From an uncultured Myxococcales bacterium (GTDB lineage: Bacteria; Myxococcota_A; Polyangia; Polyangiales; Polyangiaceae): a stretch of DNA of 64,000 bases. Position 1 is the stretch's first letter; every line of letters begins with the position of its first letter. Positions 35,515 through 44,713 of the stretch are shown here, piece by piece. The DNA is taken from the NCBI GenBank assembly GCA_937949945.1, contig CALFEQ010000080.1:1-64000 (forward strand). The letters are read 5' to 3'. The notes below the pieces were generated by a model, which saw nothing but the letters and a program-made list of their open reading frames with translations, did no database searches and was not told the origin of the DNA. The translations under genes were made by a program, and so were the position numbers.

Positions 35515-36321
35515 TCAGTCCACGCAGACTCCCGTGCACACCGGGAGCATCCAGACGGGGTCGCAGGCGCCGTCGTCGGTCGTGCAGTGCTTACCGGCCG
35601 GGCAGTCGTCGGACGAGAAGCAGGCCTGCGCCGGCTCCGTCGTCGGGGTCTTGGGCGCACAGCCCTTGTAGACGATGTCCTGGGTGCAGATGAGCCCGTC
35701 GGGCGAGCACAGGCTCGGTCCGTAGTTGGGCTGGCAGTCCGGGTTCGCCTTGCAGGCCTCCTCCTCGAGACCGCTGCACGGATCGACGGGGGGAGGCGGC
35801 GGCTGGGTCCCGCAGCTCCACTCGCACGTCCGCGCCTCCGAGCACGTGAAGCGGCCGAGGCATTCCGGGTGAATGACGTTCTGGAGCTCGCAGTCCGCAT
35901 CGACGGAGCAGTACGAGTCCACCTTCTGCAGCCATTGCCACATGCGGGGCTGCCGCAAGACGAGCCACTCGCCCTCGACGCTGAACGAGATCACGCCGAA
36001 GAGCGCCGCCGCCCTGGGCGGCGCGTTCTCCGCATCCAGCGTCAGCCTGTTCCCCGTGACGGCGAACGTGCCCGTGACGCGCTCACCGCTGCGGATGTCG
36101 GCGATGAAGCGCTTGGCTCCGTCGGGGCCGTTGGTCCCGAGGATGAGCCCGCGGATCTCGCCGTGGCCCTTGTAGGAACCTGCGAGAGCCCGCGTCGCGT
36201 CGAGATTCGATTCGCTGATCTCGCCGTCGTCCGTACCGGCTTCCGTCGAGCAACCAGTGAGCGCGACGAGCGACGAGATGGAGAAGGAAGCAGCAAGAAC
36301 GAGAAGCTTACGCGTGAACAT
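35515..36321 (-). CDS. Cys-rich lipoprotein, unknown function
   Basis: 268 residues from MFTRKLL, with GGAGG 8 nt upstream deciding the start. Lipobox ALTGC (Cys24). Residues of about 50-130 look like a beta-sandwich (GSYKGHGEIRGLILG, SGERVTGTFAVTGNRLTLDAENA, ISFSVEGEWLVL). The C-terminal half has some fourteen Cys residues in short spaced groups (CSVDADCELQ, CLGRFTCSEARTCEWSC, DPCSGLEEEACKANPDC), with a Pro run between. This type of disulfide-rich tail recurs in the lipoproteins at 27192 and 27813. Likely surface exposed. Confidence 0.82.
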   Translation of the reverse strand: MFTRKLLVLAASFSISSLVALTGCSTEAGTDDGEISESNLDATRALAGSYKGHGEIRGLILGTNGPDGAKRFIADIRSGERVTGTFAVTGNRLTLDAENAPPRAAALFGVISFSVEGEWLVLRQPRMWQWLQKVDSYCSVDADCELQNVIHPECLGRFTCSEARTCEWSCGTQPPPPPVDPCSGLEEEACKANPDCQPNYGPSLCSPDGLICTQDIVYKGCAPKTPTTEPAQACFSSDDCPAGKHCTTDDGACDPVWMLPVCTGVCVD

Positions 36322-36506
36322 GAGAAGCACCTCCAAGCGGCCTGCGCCCGATGCGCGGCCTCATTCGATGAGTCCTACATGCCACGACATCGACGCCTCG
36401 CAAGAGCTCAAAACCTGAAGTCTGCGTGTGCGACGCGATCGCTGGATCACCGATTGCCTGATTGCGTAACCGAGCGCTGAACGGACGAAGCGCAGGAGGT
36501 CACGCC

Positions 36507-36611
36507 GTGAGAGGGCTCGTCACGGACACGCGGATGGCGAAGCACGCGCGAACGGCAGGAGCGGTCGTGCTCCTCCTGCTCGTCATCGCGCTCGTCGTCG
36601 AGCTCCTCTGA
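36507..36611 (+). CDS. Candidate single-helix membrane peptide (34 aa)
   Basis: A 34-codon frame from GTG with an ideal AGGAGG 8 nt upstream. It encodes MRGLVTDTRMAKHARTAG, with several basic residues, followed by a hydrophobic helix VVLLLLVIALVVELL, then a stop. The charge pattern (positive inside) and the strong ribosome site support translation, but it is too short for composition tests to be decisive. Confidence 0.4.
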   Translation: MRGLVTDTRMAKHARTAGAVVLLLLVIALVVELL

Positions 36612-36662
36612 GCTCGCGCCCGACTCGGCCACCGCTCGTCCGCGAGCTCGGCCGACCGCGAG

Positions 36663-39600
36663 TCACTCCGCGGGATGGGGCGCGCGGATCGGCTGGGCCG
36701 GAAGCCCGCGCCAGCGCCGGATCGTCGCCTTCGCGTTCTCGACGGCGAGGTAGAACGCGGGGACGACCACGAGCGAGAGCAGCGTGGAGCTCACGACGCC
36801 GCCGATGACGGCGATCGCCATGGGCGCGCGGAACTCGCTGCCCTCTCCTTCGCCGAGCGCCGTCGGGAGCATGCCGAGGACCATCGCGGCGCTCGTCATG
36901 AGGATCGGGCGCAGGCGCTCGGGCCCCGCCTCGAGGATCGCCTGGAGCGGCGTCTCGCCCTGGTCGCGGACGCGCACGATCGCGCGATCGACGACGAGGA
37001 TGGCGTTCTTGGTGACGAGCCCGAGGAGGAAGATGATCCCGATGAGCGATCCCATCGCGAGCGACGTGCCCGACAGGAACACGCCCACGACCGCGCCGAC
37101 GGCGGCGAGCGGCAACGTCGTCAGCATGATCGTGATCGGGTGGATGAAGCTCTCGAACTGCGCCGCGAGCACGATGTAGATGAAGACGAGCGCGAGCGCG
37201 AACGCGACGCCCATCGCATCGTTCGACTCCTGCATGTGCCGGATCTGGCCGTCGAGGTGATAGCTCGCGCCCGGCGGCATCTCGATCTTGGCGAACGCCG
37301 CCTCCATGTCGGGGACGAGCTCGCCGAGGGAGCGACCATAGGGCGCCGCGGCGATGACGATCTGGCGCTCGCGATCCTCGCGCTCGATCGTGCTCGGGCC
37401 TTCGCCGTGCTCGACCTTCGCCAGGTCGCCGAGCGCGACGGGCCCGTTCGGCGTCCAGATCGTCATGCTGAGCACGTCCTCCATGCTGGCGCGGTCGTTC
37501 TTGTCGAGCCGCACGCGGATCGGGACGTCGTCCTTGCCTTGTCGGAGCTTGCCCGCCTCCTCGCCCTCGATCGCGGTGCGGAGCGCCATCGCCACCGTCG
37601 CGACCGGCACGCCCGCGCGGGCCGCCTTGTCGCGGTCGACCGCGACCCGTAGCTCGGGCTGTCCGGGCGTGTACTTCATGTCGACGTCGACGATCCCCGG
37701 CACCGTCTTCAGCGCCTCCTCGAACTTCTTCGCGAGAGGCGCGAGCGTGTCGTAGTCGGGCGCGCGCACGAGGACCATGATGGGCGACTCGGCGCCGGCG
37801 CCTTCGATGAAGGGGGGATCGTTGATGACGACGCGGGCCTGCGGAACGGTCTCCTGGAGCGTCCGGCGCGTGAGGTCCCTGAGCTCGGTGAGGGTCGCCG
37901 TGCGCTGGTCCTTGGGCACGGTGACGATGCGCCACGTCGCCTTGTTGACCTCGCCGTTCGGACCGAGCGTGGAGAGCACGGTGACGAAGCGCGGATCCTG
38001 CATCAGTCTCTCCTCGGCAGGGCGCACGAGCGCCGCCGTCTCGGAGAGCTTGGTCCCTGCAGGCAGCTCGATGTCGACGACGAACTGACCGCGGTCCTCC
38101 GAGTTGACGAAGTCGAAGCCGGTCAGACCGGCGATCGGGAACATCACGAGGAACGCGAGGAAGGCGACGATGCCGACGATCGCCTTGTGGTTCACGGTCC
38201 ACCCGAGGACCATCCGGTACGCCGCCTCGAGGTTCGCGAAGAAGACGAGGAACGGCCGCTTGAGCCACGCGAAGCGATCGGGCGCGCCGGGCACGTGCGC
38301 CTTCGAGAAGCGGCTCGACAGCATCGGGTCGAGCGTGAACGCGACGAAGAGCGACATGCCGACCGCGGCGACGATCGTGAGCCCGAACTGCCGGAAGAAC
38401 TGGCCGACGATGCCGGTCATGAAGGCCACGGGGACGAAGACCGCGGCCACCGTGAGCGTCGTCGCGAGGACGGCGAGCGCGATCTCCTTCGTGCCCTTCA
38501 GCGCGGCGGTCATCGGGTCCTCTCCGCGCTCCAGGTGCTTCGTGATGTTCTCGCGTACGACGACCGCGTCGTCGATGAGCAAGCCGATGCTCAGGCTGAG
38601 CGCCAGCAGCGTCATCATGTTGAGCGAGAACCCGAGCAGGTACATGACGAAGAACGTCGAGACCACGCTCGTGGGCAGCGCGACCGAGCTGATGAGCATC
38701 GACCGCACGTCGAGCATGAACACGAGGATGACGAGGATGGCCATCGCGCCGCCGAAGACGATCGCGATCTCGACCTCGCGCGTGTTCTCCTCGATGAAGC
38801 GCGCCTGCTCGATGATGAGATCGGCGCGCATGCCGGGCGGGAAGGTCTTCTCGAGCGCCGCGAGCTTCGCCTTCACCGCGCGATCGATCGCGATCGTGTT
38901 CGTCCCGGACTGCTTGAGCACGTCGAAGATGACCGCCGGCTCGCCGTTGACGCGGATGCGCGTGCGGAGCTCCTCGTACCCGTCCTCGACCGTCGCGATG
39001 TCCGACAGGCGCACGCTCGATCCGTCGGCCGCCGTCGCGACGATGAGGTTCCGGACCTCGTCGACCGTCTTGAGCTCACCGACGGTGCGCACGCTGATCT
39101 CCCGCGCGCCCTCCTCGTAGTGGCCGGCGGGGACGTTCAGGTTCTGCGCCTTGATCTGCTGCAGGATGGCGACCGGCGAGAGCTGCAGCGCGTCGAGCTT
39201 GGCGCGATCCAGCTCCACGTGGATCTCGCGCTCGGCCGCGCCTTTGACCTCGACCGACGCGACGCCCTCGACCTGCTCCAGCGCGGGCTTGATGACGTCG
39301 CGCGCGAACTGCGCCGTCTCGGGAAGCGATTTTCCGCCGCCGCCGAGCGCGTACGTCAGCACCGGCGTGGCGCCGACGTCGAAGCGCATGATGGCGGGCT
39401 CCTTGATCTCGCTCGGGAGCTTGTACCGAATCTGCGCGACGCGCTCGCGTACCTGCGTCGCCGCGTCCTGGATGTCGACGCCCAGCTTGAACAGCACGAT
39501 GGTCGTCGAGAGCCCCTCGCGCGACGTCGTCTTCAGGCGGTCGATGCCGTTCATCGACACGACCGCGTCCTCGATCGGCTTCGTGACGAGCTGCTCCACC

Positions 39601-39773
39601 TCGCGAGGCGACGCGCCCGGGTACGGCACGTTCACCACGACGACCGGAAGCGACACGTCGGGGAACAGATCCGTGCCGATCCGCGACAGCCCCATGGCAC
39701 CGAGGACCATGAGCGCCACGGTGACCATGACCGTGAAGACGGGACGCTTGATGGCGATGGCGGAGAGGTTCAC
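36663..39773 (-). CDS. RND efflux pump inner-membrane transporter (HAE1/AcrB family)
   Basis: 1036 residues from GTG 39773. The first helix IKRPVFTVMVTVALMVLGAMGL is typical, then the porter domain (FPDVSLPVVVVNVPYPGASPREVE), a second helix bundle with GLLIDDAVVVRENI carrying the proton-relay Asp pair, and a second half-repeat ending near AIVGGVVSSTLLSLVVVPAFYL. It should export drugs, detergents or lipids by proton antiport, with the membrane fusion protein encoded 141 bp upstream. No outer-membrane channel gene is in this cluster. The TGGAGCC array upstream may supply its GGAG ribosome site, 10 nt from GTG. Confidence 0.96.
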   Translation of the reverse strand: MNLSAIAIKRPVFTVMVTVALMVLGAMGLSRIGTDLFPDVSLPVVVVNVPYPGASPREVEQLVTKPIEDAVVSMNGIDRLKTTSREGLSTTIVLFKLGVDIQDAATQVRERVAQIRYKLPSEIKEPAIMRFDVGATPVLTYALGGGGKSLPETAQFARDVIKPALEQVEGVASVEVKGAAEREIHVELDRAKLDALQLSPVAILQQIKAQNLNVPAGHYEEGAREISVRTVGELKTVDEVRNLIVATAADGSSVRLSDIATVEDGYEELRTRIRVNGEPAVIFDVLKQSGTNTIAIDRAVKAKLAALEKTFPPGMRADLIIEQARFIEENTREVEIAIVFGGAMAILVILVFMLDVRSMLISSVALPTSVVSTFFVMYLLGFSLNMMTLLALSLSIGLLIDDAVVVRENITKHLERGEDPMTAALKGTKEIALAVLATTLTVAAVFVPVAFMTGIVGQFFRQFGLTIVAAVGMSLFVAFTLDPMLSSRFSKAHVPGAPDRFAWLKRPFLVFFANLEAAYRMVLGWTVNHKAIVGIVAFLAFLVMFPIAGLTGFDFVNSEDRGQFVVDIELPAGTKLSETAALVRPAEERLMQDPRFVTVLSTLGPNGEVNKATWRIVTVPKDQRTATLTELRDLTRRTLQETVPQARVVINDPPFIEGAGAESPIMVLVRAPDYDTLAPLAKKFEEALKTVPGIVDVDMKYTPGQPELRVAVDRDKAARAGVPVATVAMALRTAIEGEEAGKLRQGKDDVPIRVRLDKNDRASMEDVLSMTIWTPNGPVALGDLAKVEHGEGPSTIEREDRERQIVIAAAPYGRSLGELVPDMEAAFAKIEMPPGASYHLDGQIRHMQESNDAMGVAFALALVFIYIVLAAQFESFIHPITIMLTTLPLAAVGAVVGVFLSGTSLAMGSLIGIIFLLGLVTKNAILVVDRAIVRVRDQGETPLQAILEAGPERLRPILMTSAAMVLGMLPTALGEGEGSEFRAPMAIAVIGGVVSSTLLSLVVVPAFYLAVENAKATIRRWRGLPAQPIRAPHPAE

Positions 39774-39781
39774 TTCGAAAA

Positions 39782-39851
39782 GGCTCCAGGCTCCAGGCTC
39801 CGGGCTCCAGACATCAGTCTCCAGTCTCCAGACTCCAGTCTCCAGTCTTCA
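39782..39851. repeat. Ten contiguous heptamers: GGCTCCA-type x4 then GTCTCCA-type x6
   Basis: Four units GGCTCCA (third GGCTCCG), then in the same register GACATCA, GTCTCCA, GTCTCCA, GACTCCA, GTCTCCA and GTCTTCA. This is the longest array in the window, and it shows two unit types fused in phase. Confidence 0.95.
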
Positions 39852-39882
39852 CGGCACCATCGCTGGAGCGCTCTCGACTCCC

Positions 39883-39910
39883 TGGAGCCTGGAGCCTGGA
39901 GCCTGGAGCC
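39883..39910. repeat. Heptamer array, TGGAGCC x4 (inverted to 39782-39809)
   Basis: Four perfect TGGAGCC units. They are the reverse complement of the first four units at 39782-39809 with one mismatch, so the mRNA between the fusion-protein and pump genes could form a 28-bp stem. The array ends 4 bp before the fusion-protein stop. Confidence 0.95.
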
Positions 39911-39914
39911 TCAT

Positions 39915-41126
39915 TCATTGCTCCACTTCCACCGAGTCTCCGTCCCGCAGCTCGACGCTCGGCGAGAGGATCACCACGTCGTCCGGCCCCACTCCGCGTT
40001 GCACGACGAGCGAGCCGTCTTCGTCGACCGCGAAGGATGCTTTGACGATTCGCGCCACGGTCTTGTCGCCGGACTTTTCGACCTTCACGATCTCGTCCTG
40101 CGACCCCGGGCGGCGGGCGAGGGCCGGGAGGCGCACCGCGGGGATCTCGCCGCTGCCGAGGATGCGTGCGCGGACGAATCCCCACGCGAGGAGGCGGCCG
40201 TCGTTCGGTACCTCGATCTCGACGGGCGCGCGGCGGGTCGCTTGATCGAGCGACGGGACGACCGCGATCACCTTGCCGTCGACGGTCGCGTCTCGATACA
40301 CGACCTTCACGACGGCTCCCTGCGCCACGAACGGCACGTCCTCCTCGCCGACCGTCACGCTCAGACGGAAGCGCGAGGTGTCCTCGAGGTGGATGAGCGG
40401 CACGCCCGGGTTCACGACCGAGCCGATGCCCGTCGGGGCCCGCGTGACGATGCCGGCGAACGGAGCGGTCGCCGCCGTCAGGCCGACGCCCGTCTTCGCG
40501 AGGCGGGCAGCCGCACGCGCGCCTTCGAGCTGCGCCTTCGCCATGGCCACCTGCTGGCGCGCCTGCTCGGCCTGCGCCTCCGGAATGGCCTTCGACGCGA
40601 CGAGCGCCTCCGTGCGCTTCAGGTTGTCCTGCGCGAGCGCGAGGTTCGCCTCCGCCGCGGTCACCTGCGACTCGGCCTGACCGACTTGTGCGGCCGCGCG
40701 CGAGGAGTCGAGGAGCGCGAGCACCTGCCCCTCCGTCACCTTGTCGCCGACCGAGACGTTGATGCGAACGAGGCGCCCCTGCGTCTCGAAGCCGACATCG
40801 GCCTCGCGCCACGGCTTGAGCGTGCCGGTGACGTCGACGCGCGGCACCCAGACGGTGGGAGTCGGGCGCGCGGTCGACACCGGCACCTTCACCTTCTTCC
40901 GATCCTCGACGGCCGCGCGCTCCTGCTCGAACGCCGCTCGCTTCGCGGTCGCCTGCTTCACGCGCACGCCGAGCAAGCCGAGGAAGCCGACGCCGAGCAC
41001 GAGGGCCATGATCAGGCCGACGCGGACGCCGCGCTTCGAGGCCTGCGGCGCGCCGGCGACCGGAGCTCCATGCAGACGTACGTCGCTCCCCATCTTCGCC
41101 TCTGTCGTCTCCGACCCCGTGCTCAT
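39915..41126 (-). CDS. RND efflux membrane fusion protein (HlyD/AcrA family)
   Basis: 403 residues from MSTGSETTE, whose ATG overlaps the TetR stop by 4 bp. One anchor helix (VGLIMALVLGVGFLGLLGV, about 36-54), a barrel-sandwich lipoyl half-motif (GFETQGRLVRINVSVGDKVTEGQVLALLD), a long helical hairpin rich in Ala/Gln/Glu (about 125-190), the second lipoyl half (APFAGIVTRAPTGIGSVVNPG) and a beta-barrel. It bridges the inner-membrane pump to an outer-membrane channel across the periplasm. It forms an operon with the TetR gene upstream and the pump downstream. Confidence 0.94.
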   Translation of the reverse strand: MSTGSETTEAKMGSDVRLHGAPVAGAPQASKRGVRVGLIMALVLGVGFLGLLGVRVKQATAKRAAFEQERAAVEDRKKVKVPVSTARPTPTVWVPRVDVTGTLKPWREADVGFETQGRLVRINVSVGDKVTEGQVLALLDSSRAAAQVGQAESQVTAAEANLALAQDNLKRTEALVASKAIPEAQAEQARQQVAMAKAQLEGARAAARLAKTGVGLTAATAPFAGIVTRAPTGIGSVVNPGVPLIHLEDTSRFRLSVTVGEEDVPFVAQGAVVKVVYRDATVDGKVIAVVPSLDQATRRAPVEIEVPNDGRLLAWGFVRARILGSGEIPAVRLPALARRPGSQDEIVKVEKSGDKTVARIVKASFAVDEDGSLVVQRGVGPDDVVILSPSVELRDGDSVEVEQ

Positions 41127-41836
41127 CCTTCGTGCGCAGCTCGGACGCTGCGGTCTCCACCATCGGATTGCGCGCCACGACGGAGCCCGAAGCCGCTGAG
41201 CGGACCGCGTTGACTGCGCCGCTCGAGCGCCTGAACGAGCTCCGATGTGCCGAACGCCCGGACGAACGTCTCCTGCGCGAGCTCGAGCCACCGCTCGAAC
41301 GGCGGTCGATGCGGCGATCGGATCATCCGCATCGCGAGCTCCTCGAACGCGCCGCTCATCATCGTCGCGGCGATCTCCACGTCGATCTCCGGACGGATCA
41401 GGCCGTCGCACCGCCAGCGCTCGAGCCACTCACGGCTCCGGCGCTGCATGTCCGCCTTGAAGGCGTCGATCAGGTACTCGTACTCGCCCCGGCAGGTCGC
41501 GAGGATGCGCATCGTCGCGCGCGTCTGCCACAAGAACTCGTAGAGCTGGACGTCGCGCTCGATGCAGAAGTCGAGCAAAGTGTCCGGATCGTCCGGCGCA
41601 TCGGGATACTCGTGCGGAGCGGCGAAGAGCGAAGAGCAGCGCGCGAGCCAGCTCTCCACGATCTGCTTCAGCGCGGCCTCCTTGCTCTCGAAGTGCAGGT
41701 AGAACGCTCCCTTCGACACGTTCGCCTTCTTCGCGATGTCCTCGACCCTGGCGCCGGCGACGCCGCGCTCGGAGAACACCTCCTCGGCGGCGCGCAACAG
41801 CGCGATTTTCGCCTTGGGATCTGCGACGCGTGACAC
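41123..41836 (-). CDS. TetR-family transcriptional regulator of the efflux operon
   Basis: 237 residues from GTG 41836 (SRVADPKAK), preferred because GGGAGGG lies just upstream and the earlier part of the frame has poor composition. The N-terminal helix-turn-helix is canonical (LLRAAEEVFSERGVAGARVEDIAKKANVSKGAFYLHFESKEAAL). The C-terminal ligand domain is unremarkable, with a basic tail. As first gene of the tetR-MFP-RND unit it is probably an autorepressor; a matching operator lies in its own promoter at 41945-41958. Confidence 0.92.
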   Translation of the reverse strand: MSRVADPKAKIALLRAAEEVFSERGVAGARVEDIAKKANVSKGAFYLHFESKEAALKQIVESWLARCSSLFAAPHEYPDAPDDPDTLLDFCIERDVQLYEFLWQTRATMRILATCRGEYEYLIDAFKADMQRRSREWLERWRCDGLIRPEIDVEIAATMMSGAFEELAMRMIRSPHRPPFERWLELAQETFVRAFGTSELVQALERRSQRGPLSGFGLRRGAQSDGGDRSVRAAHEG

Positions 41837-41944
41837 CCTCCCTCCCTTTCTCGGCGACTCCCGACCTCTTGGCATTCCCCCGAACCCTCGTCCGGCGCTT
41901 CGATGCTCGAAGCCGTCCGCAGGAGTCGGCACCACGCCCTTTTC

Positions 41945-41986
41945 TGACCGGCGGGTCAATTATAGGAGCCGCCCCGGTGGAGACAA
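41945..41986 (-). promoter_or_regulatory. Promoter and TetR-type operator of the efflux operon
   Basis: On the minus strand, TTGTCT (41986-41981) and a perfect TATAAT (41964-41959) are 16 bp apart. Immediately downstream is the dyad TGACC-CGCC-GGTCA (41958-41945), the shape and sequence typical of TetR-family operators. Binding there would block the start site near 41952. The dyad lies about 110 bp before the chosen tetR start codon. Confidence 0.75.
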
Positions 41987-42079
41987 CGGGCACGGTAGAG
42001 TCCGTCCTGCCCGCGGACAAGGGCATGCGGCCGCGCTTTGTTTGGCCCATCTCGACGATGCGTGCGATCCCGACAAACC

Positions 42080-44704
42080 ATGGAGTCAGCCCTGGGAAGG
42101 CGGGCCCCCGTCAGCTCCGACTTGGACCTCGCGACGCTCCGTCGGATGGCGGAAGAGACCGCTCGTGAGCGTGGCCAGAAGCCGACGACCACCCATCTCC
42201 TCGCCGTCCTCGCGAGCGGAACGGACGACGCCGCGCAGCTCCTGCTCGAGCGGCGTCTCGACCCGGAGGTCATTCTCCGCGCGGCGCGCGTGACGGTCGA
42301 CGACGCACCGGACGCCCTGGCGCGCACGCTCCAGAAGGCGCGCGAGGTCGCGGTGCGGACCGGCGCCGGGCGCGGTGAAGCGCGGTCCATCCACGTCCTG
42401 TTCGCGCTCTGCCAGGAGACCGGCACCGCCGCGCATCGCACGCTCGTGCAGTGCGGTACCGACGTGACGCGCCTGCGCGTCGCCTCGATGCAGCTCGCGA
42501 TGGGCCTCGCCCCGCCGCGTCGTCCGGTCCCGTCGCTCACGTCCGTGAGCACGGCGCCGTCGAAGCCGCGCTCGAGCCTCGCCCATCCGCTCGTGCCGCC
42601 GCAGAACCGAAGCGGACGGACGGGTCCGCTCGACGGAGTCGGCCGAGGGACGCTCCCGCCTCTCACGGGAACGACGGGCGACGGCCGCCCCGCGGCAAAG
42701 ACGTCGCCGCCTCCCGCGCCTCCGTCGAGCACGCGGCCGAGCGGCATCGTCCCGGTCGTGCCGCCGCGACCGGTCGAGCCTCCGCGCGCTCCGGCGCCGC
42801 CGAAGCAGGAGAAGGCGCCGCCCGCGAAGGCGAAGAAGGTCGCGACGGCGAGCAAGGGCCAGAGCCCGTTCGCCCTCGACCCGAAGCAGTACCCGCTCCT
42901 CTGCCAGATCGGGCGCAACCTCACCGAGCTCGCCGCGCGCGGCGAGCTCGATCCGGTGGTCGGTCGCGACGCCGAGATCGAGCGCGTCCTCGACGTGCTC
43001 GCGAAGCGCGAGCGCAGCAACGCGTGCCTGGTCGGAGCCCCCGGCGTCGGGAAGACGAGCGTCGTGCGCGGCCTCGCGCAGCGCATCGCCCAGCGCGTCG
43101 ACGTCGCCTGCTTCGAGGACAGCGTCCTCGTCGGCATCGAGCCCGCCGCGCTCCTCGCCGGCACCGGCGTGCGAGGATCGCTCGCGGAGCGCATCGGGCA
43201 GCTCAAGACCGAGGTCGCGAAGTCGAAGGGACGGGTCATCCTCTTCTTCGACGAGATCCACGTGCTGTTCGGCCCCGAGGCGGGCGACGAGGCGGCCTCC
43301 GAGCTGAAGCTCGCGCTGGCCCGCGGCGAGCTCTCGGTCATCGGAGCGACGACGGAGACCGAGTACCGGCGCTCGATCGACGCCGACCCGGGCCTCAGCC
43401 GGTGCTTCACGCCGATCGAGGTCGCCGAGCTCGCCCCGGAGGAGGCGATGCTCGCGATCGAAGGCGTCGCGCCTCTGTTCGAGAAGCACCACGAGTGCAC
43501 CTTCGAGCAGGAGGCCATCGCGAAGGCGATCACGTGGAGCGTCCGCTACCTGCCGAGCAAGGCGCTCCCGGACAAGGCGGTGCAGATCCTCGATCTCGCA
43601 GGCGCGCGTGCGCGGCGGCGGCGCGAGAAGAGCGTCGGCGTCGAACAGATCGCCGAGGTCGTGAGCGAGCTCGCGGGCGTCCCCGAGGAGCGGCTGCTCG
43701 AGACCGATGCCGAGCGCCTGCTCCGGCTCGAGGAGCTCCTCGGCGAGCGCATCGTCGGGCATCGCCACGCGCTCGAGAGGATCGCGACGGTCCTCCGCAG
43801 GAACGCGTCGGGCTTCCGCTCGCGGCGTCCGATCGGGACGTTCCTCCTCCTCGGCCCCACCGGCGTCGGCAAGACGGAGACGGCGAAGGCAATCGCCGAG
43901 TGCCTCTTCCACTCCGCCGACGCGATGACGCGGCTCGACCTGTCGGAGTACGCCGAGTCGCACGCGATCTCGCGTCTCGTCGGCGCACCGCCCGGCTACG
44001 TGGGCCACGATGCGGGCGGCCAGCTCACCGAGTCGGTCCGCCGCCGGCCTTACCAGGTGGTCCTCCTCGACGAGATCGAGAAGGCCCACCGCGACGTGCT
44101 CGAGGGCTTCCTCCAGGTCTTCGACGAGGGGCGCCTCACGGACGGCCGCGGGCGCACCGTCGACTTCACGAACACGGTCATCCTCCTCACGTCGAACATC
44201 GGCGCGGAGCTCTCGCCGAGCGCGAGCAGCCGCGGGCGCATCGGCTTCGGCGTCCCCCGCCGCGACCCGAAGGATCGCGAGCGTGAGATGGCGAGGTACC
44301 AGGAGGCCGTCACCGAGGCGGCGCGGCGCGCATTGCCGCCGGAGCTGTTCAACCGCCTCGACGAAGTGCTCGCGTTCGCTCCGCTCTCGCGCGAGGACGT
44401 CGCGGAGGTGGCGCGTAGGATCCTGAAGCGGCTCGCGAAGGATCTCGAGGAGGCGCGCGGCGTGACGCTCGACGCGAGCCCCGCGGCGATCGAAGCGCTC
44501 CTCGACGCGGGCGGCTTCGATCCCGAGATGGGCGCCCGCCCGATGCGCCGCGCGATCGGCCGGCTCGTCGAGGCCCCGATCGCCGAGATGCTCCTCAAGG
44601 GCGAGCTGCGTCGAGGAGACGTCGCGCTGGTCGAGGTGGAGGACGGGGCGATCGTCGTCGACGCCGTGACCCCCGACTCGACGCAGGCGGCGTCGCGTCG
44701 CTAG
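42080..44704 (+). CDS. Clp ATPase (ClpA/ClpC-like unfoldase) with Pro-rich linker
   Basis: 874 residues from ATG 42080. A Clp N-domain (about 12-140) is joined by a 120-residue Pro/Ser/Lys linker to D1 (Walker A GAPGVGKT 319-326, Walker B ILFFDEIH 387-394) and D2 (Walker A GPTGVGKT 592-599). There is no long coiled-coil M domain, so it is not ClpB. IGF at 721-723, in the D2 loop after LTSNIG, matches the ClpP-docking tripeptide. Probable role: ATP-driven protein unfolding for ClpP. No clpP or clpS lies nearby. The long linker is unusual. Confidence 0.9.
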   Translation: MESALGRRAPVSSDLDLATLRRMAEETARERGQKPTTTHLLAVLASGTDDAAQLLLERRLDPEVILRAARVTVDDAPDALARTLQKAREVAVRTGAGRGEARSIHVLFALCQETGTAAHRTLVQCGTDVTRLRVASMQLAMGLAPPRRPVPSLTSVSTAPSKPRSSLAHPLVPPQNRSGRTGPLDGVGRGTLPPLTGTTGDGRPAAKTSPPPAPPSSTRPSGIVPVVPPRPVEPPRAPAPPKQEKAPPAKAKKVATASKGQSPFALDPKQYPLLCQIGRNLTELAARGELDPVVGRDAEIERVLDVLAKRERSNACLVGAPGVGKTSVVRGLAQRIAQRVDVACFEDSVLVGIEPAALLAGTGVRGSLAERIGQLKTEVAKSKGRVILFFDEIHVLFGPEAGDEAASELKLALARGELSVIGATTETEYRRSIDADPGLSRCFTPIEVAELAPEEAMLAIEGVAPLFEKHHECTFEQEAIAKAITWSVRYLPSKALPDKAVQILDLAGARARRRREKSVGVEQIAEVVSELAGVPEERLLETDAERLLRLEELLGERIVGHRHALERIATVLRRNASGFRSRRPIGTFLLLGPTGVGKTETAKAIAECLFHSADAMTRLDLSEYAESHAISRLVGAPPGYVGHDAGGQLTESVRRRPYQVVLLDEIEKAHRDVLEGFLQVFDEGRLTDGRGRTVDFTNTVILLTSNIGAELSPSASSRGRIGFGVPRRDPKDREREMARYQEAVTEAARRALPPELFNRLDEVLAFAPLSREDVAEVARRILKRLAKDLEEARGVTLDASPAAIEALLDAGGFDPEMGARPMRRAIGRLVEAPIAEMLLKGELRRGDVALVEVEDGAIVVDAVTPDSTQAASRR

Positions 44705-44713
44705 ACTGTCCTC

